Source: Paenibacillus sp. NAIST15-1 (GTDB lineage Bacteria > Bacillota > Bacilli > Paenibacillales > Paenibacillaceae). Taken from it: 64,000 nucleotides of DNA. Made by a program: the position numbers and the translations under genes. Positions 40,617 to 49,090 of the stretch are shown piece by piece. The stretch is from positions 124,001-188,000 of the forward strand of contig NZ_BBYF01000005.1 in assembly GCF_001894745.1 (NCBI RefSeq). Reading direction: 5' to 3'. The notes under the pieces are model-generated. The model searched no databases and was not told the DNA's origin. It worked only from the letters and a program-made list of their open reading frames with translations. Positions within the stretch are counted from its first letter, which is position 1. Every line of letters begins with the position of its first letter.

Positions 40617-41972
40617 TTAGAACTTCGTTGTCGGTTCCTTCACTTTATCGAAGACGATGATGCCGTCGAACTGTTCTCTCGGAACGAATCGCATTGACAT
40701 CGGTGCGATAATCTCGGATGTCATGCCATCCTCCGCTGCATAGATCGGCTTGAACATCCATGAATTGCTCTGCTTCGGTGACTTATGTTTGGATAGATCG
40801 GCAAATGCAATTTTGTACCCGCTCTGCATCATCAACTCTTCCAGACTTCCCTTCGGCATTGGCTTAATATCGAAGAGCTTCTGCGTCGTAATGGTGCTTG
40901 CCTTGCCGCTGTTCATATAGAGCCCGACTACATAAGCTTTATCCTTCAGCTTCTTATGGAGCAGTTCGCCCATGCTGGTGAAGCTGCCGATCCATTTTCC
41001 TTGCTCTTTGGTCTGAATCTTAGATGTATTCTTCGCCAAATGATCGTTATGTGCCCATAAAATCACTTTTTTGCCGGGATACATCACCTTCATTAGCCAT
41101 TCGACGTTGTCAGCCATAATACGGTCTCGGAATTCATAGCTTTTCTTCGTATCGTACATCCCCATCTCGATGAATTTTACTCGATCTTCGAGCGTCTTGA
41201 TCGCAATATCCACCATATGCGGGTTGGCTGGATAAGCCGCTGCGAGCTCCTTCTTGTGCTCTTGGATGAATTGGATCAAGGCGTTGTATTTTGGCTCGTA
41301 CGTTTCCTTTACCTTCTTAACAGCTGCCTTTGCCTCTGGATGGCCGTCTTCCATGCCATATTCATTAAACACCTTATACAAATCCGTCATTGCTTGCATC
41401 TCGAAGTTGAAATACTGCTGACCTTGTTCCTTGTCCACCTTGGCAATCCAACCGGCAATAAACTGTGTGAGATAGCCCGAAGTGAATTGCATGTCATAAC
41501 CTGCGAGATGGAGCGGGTTTTTGGTTCCCTGCTGTTTCTTGATGTATTCGAACAGATTCAGCGTCTCCTTGGAGTGCCAAATTGGGAATATCGATTGCTG
41601 CATCATCTCTTTCGGGGTCAAGTTGCGGGCATTCTCGTTCGTCATGAAGGCATCCCCAAGTCCGGATTCAAATGCAATCACGTCATACCCCAACTCTTCA
41701 TGCAAATACTTAATCAATCTTGTCTTCATGCTGCTGTATTCCGCAACACGGTGGAAGTTCTCACCGAGACTGACGACCGTTTTATCCTTCAAGATCGGCT
41801 TCAGAAATTCTAAATCTTTATAATTCGATGACGTTGTCGACGTAATCTCCCGTATATTTTCCTTCACTCCGTCACTCTTTTGCGCTGCCGCTGAGGCATT
41901 GAACGGGGATAGAATGAGCGTAAACGCCATACCTAGAGCTATCAATCCTTTTAATCGTTGTACTGCTTGCAT
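40617..41972 (-). CDS. Secreted erythromycin-esterase family protein
   Basis: A 451-residue precursor with a signal peptide (LKGLIALGMAFTLILSPFNA, cut near ASAAA). The body is of the EreA/EreB-like superfamily: VVSLGENFHRVAEYSSMK (the Glu/His active-site loop, GEnxHR instead of the usual GExTHG), DVIAFESGLGDAF, HLAGYDMQF and KVILWAHNDHLAKN with a second His. True macrolide esterases are cytosolic; an exported version may hydrolyse another ester, so resistance cannot be assumed. A small internally deleted copy survives at 48194-48330. Confidence 0.8.
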   Translation of the reverse strand: MQAVQRLKGLIALGMAFTLILSPFNASAAAQKSDGVKENIREITSTTSSNYKDLEFLKPILKDKTVVSLGENFHRVAEYSSMKTRLIKYLHEELGYDVIAFESGLGDAFMTNENARNLTPKEMMQQSIFPIWHSKETLNLFEYIKKQQGTKNPLHLAGYDMQFTSGYLTQFIAGWIAKVDKEQGQQYFNFEMQAMTDLYKVFNEYGMEDGHPEAKAAVKKVKETYEPKYNALIQFIQEHKKELAAAYPANPHMVDIAIKTLEDRVKFIEMGMYDTKKSYEFRDRIMADNVEWLMKVMYPGKKVILWAHNDHLAKNTSKIQTKEQGKWIGSFTSMGELLHKKLKDKAYVVGLYMNSGKASTITTQKLFDIKPMPKGSLEELMMQSGYKIAFADLSKHKSPKQSNSWMFKPIYAAEDGMTSEIIAPMSMRFVPREQFDGIIVFDKVKEPTTKF

Positions 41973-42102
41973 GATGAAAATACTCCTCCTTAGAAATCCA
42001 TTCTCGCTACTCTTTTGTTTGCAAAGACATCGTAACAGCGAATTCTAAGGAAAGTATAAAGATAGAATACAATTCTAGTTATTTTCCGTCCGTATACCCC
42101 AT

Positions 42103-42936
42103 TCAGTGATTAGGAGTATGTGGAAGGTTATGTTTCAATTCGCGTCTGACCGCCAAATAATGCGATGGAGAATCAGCGAATGCGCGGCGGAACATCGCAA
42201 TAAAGCTGCTCGGAGTTCCATAGCCAAGCGCATCAGCTACCATCCCTACAGAATCCCCTTGCGCCAGCATTTCCAATGCAAGCGTGAGACGAGCCTGTTG
42301 GCGCCACTGCGCAAAGGTCAACCCGGTTTCTGCCAATATTAAGCGGCGCAATGTACGTGGAGATAATGCTGCCCAAACGGCCCATTCGTTAAGCGTACGA
42401 TTATCTTCGGGCTGCTGCAGGATCGCGTCCGTTATGCGCAAAAGGCGCGGATCAACCGGTAAGGGCAAATGTAATGGCTCAAGCGGAGCGATTTTAATCT
42501 CATCGAGCAAAACCGCGATTATTCTTTCTTGATGAGGTTCCAGGATTTCTTGATCCCTCCACGACACCGTTCGCTGCACAAGCGCACGCATGAGCTCACT
42601 TACATTGATGACACACGGAGTATGTGATAAGTCTCTGCTGATTTCAGGTGTAAGCAGTAAGCTCCAGCCGCTCATGGCTCCACTAACTGTAACCTTATGC
42701 GCTACATCCGGCGGAATCCACCCTGCACGGCGGGGAGGCAGCAACCAGGAACCGGTTGCAGTTCGCACATGGATTAGCCCGCTTTCCACACAAAAAAACT
42801 GTCCTCGCCGATGACTGTGCCAATCGTATTCACGTGTTCCAAGCCGGAAAGGGTTGTCAGAATCATCATTGCCCCAAAAAGCAATTAACGAAGGCCCTTC
42901 CAGCCAATCACTCTTATCTACCTCTTCTGTGGTCAT
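42103..42936 (-). CDS. AraC-family transcriptional regulator
   Basis: A 277-residue regulator with an N-terminal cupin (HSHRRGQFFCVESGLIHVRT, LLPPRRAGWIPPDVAHKV) and a C-terminal double HTH (LNEWAVWAALSPRTLRRLIL, then MVADALGYGTPSSFIAMFRR). This NimR/YdeC-like subfamily usually controls an adjacent divergent MFS exporter, which is the arrangement here (43080). ATG 42936 has AAAGGGG upstream; the longer frame runs across the shared promoter region. Confidence 0.88.
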   Translation of the reverse strand: MTTEEVDKSDWLEGPSLIAFWGNDDSDNPFRLGTREYDWHSHRRGQFFCVESGLIHVRTATGSWLLPPRRAGWIPPDVAHKVTVSGAMSGWSLLLTPEISRDLSHTPCVINVSELMRALVQRTVSWRDQEILEPHQERIIAVLLDEIKIAPLEPLHLPLPVDPRLLRITDAILQQPEDNRTLNEWAVWAALSPRTLRRLILAETGLTFAQWRQQARLTLALEMLAQGDSVGMVADALGYGTPSSFIAMFRRAFADSPSHYLAVRRELKHNLPHTPNH

Positions 42937-43079
42937 TTTGCAACGCCCCTTTTTTGGCCATTTCTCGTTATTTTTTGTCCAATTAGCGTTATCGTACATC
43001 GTTGATCCTATTCTAAAATAAGGAACAGACCAATGTCTAATGATTGATTTCAACCAGCACATTTTTTGGAGGGATCTCG

Positions 43080-44522
43080 ATGTCATCTAAATCTGTAAAT
43101 TTATCTGCCCCAAGCGGGTCGTCATTGCTGAAAAAAGGCACTCCTGCATGGATCGCCGCATTAGTTGCTTGTTTATGCGCCTTTATGGTCGTCATGGACA
43201 GTTCGATTGTAAATGTTGCTTTGCCGGCCATGCAAACGGATCTGGGTCTTTCTGTTGCTGAACAGCAATGGGTAATTGATGCTTATCTGCTGACATTAGG
43301 CGGTTTTATGCTGCTTGCGGCACGTGCCAGCGACATTTATGGCAGAAGAGCAATACTTCAGTCTGGACTTATCTTATTTACTTTAGCCAGCCTCGCCGGC
43401 GGACTTGCAACAACAGGCCCCATGTTATTAGCGGCACGTGCCATACAAGGACTGGGAGGCTCAGTGCTCGCCACATCTACATTAACTGTAATCGTTGCAG
43501 CATATCCGAGAGGTGCCAAGCAAGATCGGGCGATATCGTTATGGGCAGCCTCTTCTTCTATTGCATCTGCGTTCGGAGTAGTGATTGGCGGTGTGCTAAC
43601 GAGCGTAATCAACTGGCGTTGGGTAATGTTTGTCAACGTTCCGATCGGGGTTGTGCTCAGCGGTATGGTTGCCATTTGCCTGCTTCCACAGTCGAAAGAA
43701 AATAACCCCGCCAAGCTGGATATACCAGGAGCTGTTACAATTACGCTTGCCCTGACGGCCTTTATTTTTGGAATCACACAGACGCTTGAACTGGGTTGGA
43801 AATCTCCAGTTGTTCTGTGCTCGTTAGCCGGTGCGCTTGTGCTATTGCTGGTGTTCATCGCTATTGAAAAAAACACAGCTGCACCTTTAATACGTCTAAG
43901 CATTTTCCGCCACTGGAATGTACGGATTGGCATTTTCATGGTACTCGGACTTGGTGGAGCTCTAACAGCCAACGTGTTATTTTCATCCCTAAGCTTACAG
44001 CAAATCAGCGGATACAGTCCGCTGCAAACGGGATTAGCGCTGCTGCCTATGGCGGCTATGCTTGCTATTACTTCGATTATATCCCGTTCACTTCGTGCCG
44101 CCGGATTTAAAAGACTTCCTTTTCTAGGTGGTCTCTTGGCCGCTGCAGGATTTGTCTGGTTCAATTGGTTGCCAGCTCAACCCGACTATATTTCTGAGTT
44201 CTTGTTTCCAAGTTTGCTTGTTGGATGTGGACTAGGATTGATGTTAATGACCGCCATCCAAGCTGTGCTTGCGGGCATTCCGGCACAGGACACAGGTCTT
44301 GCTTCCGGTTTGCAAAATACAGCACGTCAACTTGGCGGGGCACTTGGTATAGCCATACTAGTGACACTCTCTCATTCTATGACGACTCTACATGCAGAGT
44401 ATGGGAGTACAGCCGTAGTGGCGCAGCTAGCCGGTTACCATAGTGCATTCCTTGCGGCAGGCGTAATCTGCGGCATGTCCGCCCTGATATCGTTATTACT
44501 TCGTAGTAATAGAGCCGATTGA
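43080..44522 (+). CDS. MFS drug exporter, DHA2 (14-helix) family
   Basis: A 480-residue antiporter. MVVMDSSIVNVALPAMQTDL is motif D1, ARASDIYGRRAILQSGLIL the motif A loop, and ISLWAASSSIASAFGVVIGG with NWRWVMFVNVPIGVV marks motif C and the following segment of DHA2 exporters such as the QacA/EmrB group. ATG 43080 follows GGAGGG. Divergent from an AraC regulator that probably controls it. Substrates are likely lipophilic cations or antiseptics, not deducible further. Confidence 0.9.
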   Translation: MSSKSVNLSAPSGSSLLKKGTPAWIAALVACLCAFMVVMDSSIVNVALPAMQTDLGLSVAEQQWVIDAYLLTLGGFMLLAARASDIYGRRAILQSGLILFTLASLAGGLATTGPMLLAARAIQGLGGSVLATSTLTVIVAAYPRGAKQDRAISLWAASSSIASAFGVVIGGVLTSVINWRWVMFVNVPIGVVLSGMVAICLLPQSKENNPAKLDIPGAVTITLALTAFIFGITQTLELGWKSPVVLCSLAGALVLLLVFIAIEKNTAAPLIRLSIFRHWNVRIGIFMVLGLGGALTANVLFSSLSLQQISGYSPLQTGLALLPMAAMLAITSIISRSLRAAGFKRLPFLGGLLAAAGFVWFNWLPAQPDYISEFLFPSLLVGCGLGLMLMTAIQAVLAGIPAQDTGLASGLQNTARQLGGALGIAILVTLSHSMTTLHAEYGSTAVVAQLAGYHSAFLAAGVICGMSALISLLLRSNRAD

Positions 44523-44541
44523 TAGTGAATACATCGCTGGT

Positions 44542-44570
44542 AAGCCGCAAGGAATAATCCTCGCGGCTTT
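44542..44570 (+). terminator. Terminator after the MFS gene; member of a repeated hairpin family
   Basis: AAGCCGC (44542-44548) pairs with GCGGCTT (44563-44569). Nearly the same hairpin, with the same ATCCTC loop sequence, recurs at 46405-46432, and a relative is at 55173-55206. Confidence 0.7.
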
Positions 44571-44957
44571 GACTACCGTTTCAATACGATAGTTGTGGGC
44601 TTTCTTGTCTCTATTGCATGTTTTATTGCTTTGCCTTACCTCTCATCGGTTACGGCTTTCGAAGGTATATACTTTTTAATATTTGCTAATATGGGAATCG
44701 CATTTCCGCTGATTTTGGGACTTCTGAATTCGTTAAATCCGACAATCCGTGGCACGATCTCAAGCCTGGCCAATTCGATCATGTACGCTGCGACAACACT
44801 CGGCTCTTGGATCGCAGGCATGATTTATGCTGCTTTTAACGGTTTTTATGCCGTAGGCATTTTTGCAGCCATTTGCTTTGCTGGTCCGTTGTTATTTTTT
44901 ATATTAAGTGGTATTTTGACGATTCACTCGAAAACAAAAAAGGAATTTGCATCTTGA
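44571..44957 (+). pseudogene. MFS transporter C-terminal fragment
   Basis: About 128 codons of the second half of a 12-helix MFS exporter: FNTIVVGFLVSIACFIALPY, then SLNPTIRGTISSLANSIMYA and a final helix pair. There is no start with a ribosome site, and the sequence begins immediately after the hairpin at 44570. It is 5'-truncated, and its stop abuts the transposase ORF (TGA-ATG), so the two were joined by rearrangement. Unrelated in sequence to the intact DHA2 exporter upstream. Confidence 0.75.
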
Positions 44958-46301
44958 ATGCATATAAGAAATTCAATGGATATTCTAAATCCTCCAAAAT
45001 TCAACATACTAAGTATTAGTGAGAATGAGTTTGATATTCTAATACAAGTGGTGACGAACTCGCCCCCTTTAGCTTGCCCTCATTGTGGATGCATAGCGAA
45101 CCTCTATAAACACGGTAACAGGGAACATGTTTGTATGGATTTGCCTCTTTACGGCAAGCGTGCAGGACTTCATATAATGCGTAAGAGGTATCGCTGTAGA
45201 GATTGCAATCGAACCTTTTGGGATCGCTTAGACCACACCATAGACGAGAGGCGAAACTGCACCAAGCGATTATTGTCTTATATAGAAAAGCAATGCCTTA
45301 AACGTACGTTTGTCAGCATATCCGAGGATGTTGGATTGAATGAAAAAACGATACGTAACATTTTTCGTGATTACATCAATCGTCTTAAAGAAGCCATTCG
45401 GTTTGAAACTCCTAATTGGCTTGGGATTCACGGAATACACATTATCAAGCCAAGATGCATGATAACCAACATTAAGGAATGTACTTTGTTAGACGTTCTA
45501 CCCAATCTTAACAAGGAAACCGTTGTAGACTACCTCTCATGCCTTCCAAATAGAGGACAAATACAATACATCACAATGGATATGTGGCAACCGTATAGGG
45601 ACGCTGTCAGAGCTGTATTTCCAAAAGCTACTATAATCGTCGATAAGTTTCACATTGTCCGCATCGTAAACCAAGCGATAGAATCCATTCACAAACAAAT
45701 TAGAGAGAGCTTAACACCGAAGGAACAGCGTGTGCTTATGCACGACCGTTTTACCCTCCTAAAACGCCACAAAGAGCTTACAGAGATGGATAAGATAACG
45801 CTTGACCTATGGACGAATAATCACCCTTTACTGGGGATTGCTTATGAAATAAAGGAGTCCTTTTTCGATATTTGGGAAAGCAACACAAGACAAATAGCGT
45901 TCCTCAAATACCTCAATTGGAGATCTAAAATACCAAAGGAACTCCAACCCGCTTTTGAGCCTTTAATTATGGCCGTGACGAACTGGGAAGAAGAGATATT
46001 CACCTACTTCGACCATCGCTTTACAAACGCCTATACGGATTCTCTCAACAGCCTTATCCGTGTCATTAACCGTTTAGGCAGGGGCTATTCATTTGAAGCC
46101 TTACGAGCCAAACTTCTCTATACAGAGGGGCTTGCAAAGCAATGCAAGCCAAATAATCAGCGGCGGATCGAAACTTACGTAATAGAAGAAAACTTCCCAA
46201 TGTTCAAAATACCTCCCGTTATTCGTGAACCGAAAAAATCAACTCTGCTTGGCATTGATATTTTCACCTTGATTGAGAGATTGGAAAAGGGCGAATTATA
46301 A
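44958..46301 (+). CDS. ISL3-family transposase, catalytic residues altered
   Basis: A 447-residue transposase. The N-terminal zinc finger is formed by CPHCG and YRCRDCNRTFWDR. The central region gives HIIKPRCMITNIKECTLLDV, then ITMDMWQPYRDAVRAVFP and DKFHIVR, followed by a helical insertion and the end region (TNAYTDSLNSLIRVINRLGR then GYSFEALRAKLLY). In relatives I recall, the first block reads GIDEIHI and the last TNAYTESxN; here they are GIHGIHI and TNAYTDSLN, so the first Asp and the final Glu of the DDE triad look replaced. The start may be ATG 44958 or 44976. Terminal inverted repeats were not found by eye. Confidence 0.85.
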   Translation: MHIRNSMDILNPPKFNILSISENEFDILIQVVTNSPPLACPHCGCIANLYKHGNREHVCMDLPLYGKRAGLHIMRKRYRCRDCNRTFWDRLDHTIDERRNCTKRLLSYIEKQCLKRTFVSISEDVGLNEKTIRNIFRDYINRLKEAIRFETPNWLGIHGIHIIKPRCMITNIKECTLLDVLPNLNKETVVDYLSCLPNRGQIQYITMDMWQPYRDAVRAVFPKATIIVDKFHIVRIVNQAIESIHKQIRESLTPKEQRVLMHDRFTLLKRHKELTEMDKITLDLWTNNHPLLGIAYEIKESFFDIWESNTRQIAFLKYLNWRSKIPKELQPAFEPLIMAVTNWEEEIFTYFDHRFTNAYTDSLNSLIRVINRLGRGYSFEALRAKLLYTEGLAKQCKPNNQRRIETYVIEENFPMFKIPPVIREPKKSTLLGIDIFTLIERLEKGEL

Positions 46302-46404
46302 GCCTTTTTCCACCAATACATCGCTAGTGTATGTCCTGAATCCGTAATGAAAACAACGGAAGACTTCCTAGAGTTCGTCGAAGTTTCATTCTTAGAACAC
46401 AAAT

Positions 46405-46432
46405 AAGCCGCAAGAAAAAATCCTCGCGGCTT
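46405..46432 (+). terminator. Repeated terminator hairpin, second copy
   Basis: AAGCCGC (46405-46411) pairs with GCGGCTT (46426-46432), followed by TGATTTTC. Between the transposase stop and this hairpin lies a short open stretch (MKTTEDFLEFVEVSFLEHK, ending 46406) that may be the tail of another lost gene. Confidence 0.65.
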
Positions 46433-46477
46433 TGATTTTCATAGTAATGAGTCTTTATTTACCTCTACCATCATCCT

Positions 46478-46996
46478 CTATTCTCCCAAATACCGTTCTT
46501 TCAGCACATTCAGATGATGCAGCTCATGCCCCGCAATCATATATGCAAGCGCACACGCCGAGATCGTCATATTGTTCGAGGTACCGATCCGCAGTACAGC
46601 TTCGTCGGTAAGACCGCGCAGCAGCGTAAGTGTCGATTGACGGACGGCTCGATAGTCCTCGATCAGCTCGGACATCGGCATTGAAGCGAATGCAGCACCG
46701 CTCATGAGCAAATTCTCATCGAATCCTGGCAGAGGTGTCTGATCCCCTCTCGCAATGCGCAGTAACCGATATGCCATGACGCGTTCCGTGTCAGCGATAT
46801 GACCGAGCACTTCCTTGATGGACCATTTACCCGGCGCATAGCGATAATCTCCCTGCTCCTCCGACAGATTCACGAATAATTCCGTCGTCAGCTCTAGTTG
46901 GTCAGCTAGCATCTCCCGAAGATCCCCTTCCGGAACAAGACCAATGTAATTTGCAAAAGCTTCACCATACTCTGCCGCGAGTGGCTGTGTCAACAT
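46478..46996 (-). CDS. DinB-fold protein (DinB_2 type)
   Basis: A 172-residue four-helix protein with the metal-binding His pattern: GHIADTERVMAYRLLRIARG supplies the first His and HELHHLNVLKERYL the last two. DinB-like proteins include thiol transferases (bacillithiol S-transferase BstA and relatives) and DNA-damage-induced proteins of unknown function. ATG 46996 has AAAGGAG upstream. Role here is probably thiol-linked detoxification, by family only. Confidence 0.85.
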   Translation of the reverse strand: MLTQPLAAEYGEAFANYIGLVPEGDLREMLADQLELTTELFVNLSEEQGDYRYAPGKWSIKEVLGHIADTERVMAYRLLRIARGDQTPLPGFDENLLMSGAAFASMPMSELIEDYRAVRQSTLTLLRGLTDEAVLRIGTSNNMTISACALAYMIAGHELHHLNVLKERYLGE

Positions 46997-47141
46997 GATA
47001 TCCACGCTCCTTTTCCAAAAATTATAGCATACACCTTCCACAATGCGGTGTTTTGTCTATGCTGGCAGTTAGGAAATTAGTAGAGCATATGTGCAATATA
47101 TGGAATGAAGACCAGTTAAAATAACGGATGGAGTTGAACAC

Positions 47142-47774
47142 TTATATAGCTTCCTTTTTACATGTTATGATCACAAAATTCATAGAAGGCTTATTTTTCA
47201 TATTTTTATTGGGCTCATCAATCTCTGAGAACTGGATTAATCCATACTTCTCAAATTCTCGTCTTACTGAATTCGAATCATAGAAGAACATTTTGACGCC
47301 TTCCCTGATCTCAAATCGATCTTTACTCAGTTCTCTGCCCTTGCCATACATGGGAGCCTTTTTTGTAACAGCAGTAAACATCATGTATCCATTGGGATTT
47401 AACTGATTGTAGCAATCATGAATCAATTTTTCCCGTTCACGACGGTTCAATAAATGAATCAGGGCGTAACAAAATATCGCATCATATCGCTTGTTATCAA
47501 ATGGCATATTCGTCACTGAACCATGATAAATAGTAGCATTTACCCCGTTTTTCCTAGCTAAATCAATTGCTGTTTTTGATATCTCAATACCTGTCACATG
47601 CATTCCGTTATCTGAGAATATCTTTGCATTTCTTCCGTAACCAAAACCAGGTATCAATACGTCCTTCACTTTCTTCTCGAGGAAAAAGTCCTTTGCCATA
47701 AAAGCAGAGTCGGAAGGTTCCAATCCCCACATCATTTGTTTCTCAATAAAGCTTGCTTCCCAGAATTCTGTCAT
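47142..47774 (-). CDS. SAM-dependent class I methyltransferase
   Basis: A 210-residue methyltransferase. SAM-binding motif I appears as VLIPGFGYGRNAKIFSDNGM, the acidic motif II as VTGIEISKTAIDLARKNG, and a later block as YDAIFCYALIHLLNRRERE. The N-terminus (FWEASFIEKQMMWGLEPSDS) is shared with the TehB/thiopurine-methyltransferase-like group that methylates small thiol or metalloid compounds. ATG 47774 follows GAGGAGA. Substrate unknown. Confidence 0.85.
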   Translation of the reverse strand: MTEFWEASFIEKQMMWGLEPSDSAFMAKDFFLEKKVKDVLIPGFGYGRNAKIFSDNGMHVTGIEISKTAIDLARKNGVNATIYHGSVTNMPFDNKRYDAIFCYALIHLLNRREREKLIHDCYNQLNPNGYMMFTAVTKKAPMYGKGRELSKDRFEIREGVKMFFYDSNSVRREFEKYGLIQFSEIDEPNKNMKNKPSMNFVIITCKKEAI

Positions 47775-47974
47775 AGCTTTCTCCTCAGTGATGGTTTCAA
47801 ATGCGATATAATACAAAAGCATATAATGTATATTGTAGATATCTTATCTCTGTAATTAGACTATAAAAAACATCTCTGATGAAGTGAGTGTTACTTAACT
47901 TCATTAATTGTAAGCATATTGAGTTACTTTAGTAACCTTTTTGTTCTGCAGATGCGCTCTAAATTAGGTTTTGC

Positions 47975-48187
47975 TTGTGTCATCATATTGAATATACGAT
48001 ACCCTTCAAAGATATTATAGATCTCATTTGTCTATTATTGTACAGATGCGAAGTACGTAAGTCAATTTTCCCTAATCAAACGCTCCAAAAGAGAATCAAG
48101 GATCTAAGTCAAAAAGTGAACACCCCTTTTCCTTCTATTGGCCACGCCCTTAGTCATATGTATACGGTTGACACGATGTGGTTCACG
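47975..48187 (+). pseudogene. DinB-family relic
   Basis: The plus strand reads QKVNTPFPSIGHALSHMYTV then DTMWF, matching the DinB core in which FPSI....LAHMY..DT.W holds the first metal His. Everything after this is missing (the frame ends in the adjoining esterase relic), and the upstream part is poorly preserved. It is distinct from the intact DinB-fold gene at 46478. Confidence 0.5.
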
Positions 48188-48193
48188 GAACCA

Positions 48194-48330
48194 GATTAGA
48201 ATTTCGTCGCATCTTGAAATTGAAATACTGCTCACCTTGCTCCTTGTCCACCTTGGCAATCCAACCGACATTAAACTGTGTTAATTATCCCGAAGTGAAA
48301 TGCATGTTATATCCTGCAACATAGAGCAGC
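48194..48330 (-). pseudogene. Erythromycin-esterase homologue relic with internal deletion
   Basis: Minus-strand DNA matching two separate parts of the gene at 40617-41972: the last codons (ACGAAATTCTAA, TKF-stop) are joined directly to the segment equivalent to about 41396-41512 (peptide region FNFEMQAM / LAGYDMQF). Roughly 0.78 kb between them is lost. Divergence from the intact gene is about 10-15 percent by eye, so it was a homologue and not a recent copy. Confidence 0.65.
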
Positions 48331-48446
48331 GCTGATGATTAGTGAGGCATCACTACATATTCCCATACTCGAGACACATAATAAAAACCGATCCTGGCTC
48401 GCTTTACTTGGAAGGAGTAGGATCGGTAATATGAATTATTGTTCTC

Positions 48447-49085
48447 TTATAGCGACATCCGGTATATATGCAAGACATCGGAGCCGCTCAATTTCTTAAA
48501 GTTTCCTAAATCACCATATATCATTGCTTTATCCGCCATTAATTCAATCGTTGAATCGTCGATGCCATAATCCGCTAATCTGCTTGGTGAAGAAAGGGAT
48601 GCAAAGAATTTCCTAAGCTCGGCGACCTTCTTAAGCAACTTGTTGATCGTTTTTGCCTTCAGGATTGATGTTAAAAACACGTTCTGCGAATTGTTTGAAT
48701 CGCCCAATGTTGGCATCTAGCGAGTACGTCATCCAGTTTGGAAACAAGATGGCAAGACCTCCGCCATGCGGAATGTCGTGAACTGCCGATACCGCATGCT
48801 CAAGAGAATGAGAAGCCCAATCGCCCGTGGTGCCCATGGCGAGGGTTCCATTTAAAGCCAGCGTGCTGCTAAACAGACCAGCCAAGCTTTTCCTGTGTTT
48901 CCCAATTGGTAATGACGGAGAGTCCGTTCATCTCCGAGCCGGTGGCGGCAATCGTCAGCACTGTACCCAAAGGCAATGCGTCTCCAGGCACACCTTTCTG
49001 GATAACGATATCCCAGAAATCTCCCTCGTATTTGGCTCCTACCGCGACTGCTTTCGCGTCTTCCTCCTTAATTGTAGCATTGTCT
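48447..49085 (-). pseudogene. Iron-containing alcohol (butanol) dehydrogenase relic
   Basis: Three pieces in different frames reconstruct the C-terminal two thirds of a BDH/YugJ-type dehydrogenase: [20 protein letters not shown] and [20 protein letters not shown] (48880-49085), then [20 protein letters not shown] carrying metal ligands (48631-48885), then LADYGIDDSTIELMADKAMI to the end (48447-48716). At least two frameshifts, and the N-terminal NAD(P) domain is missing, its place taken by sbnB 5 nt away. Confidence 0.8.
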
Positions 49086-49090
49086 CATTT

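Noticed and set aside
40617..41972. Calling the erythromycin-esterase homologue a macrolide resistance gene
   Set aside because: It carries a signal peptide and a variant active-site loop (GENFHR), so substrate and role are uncertain.
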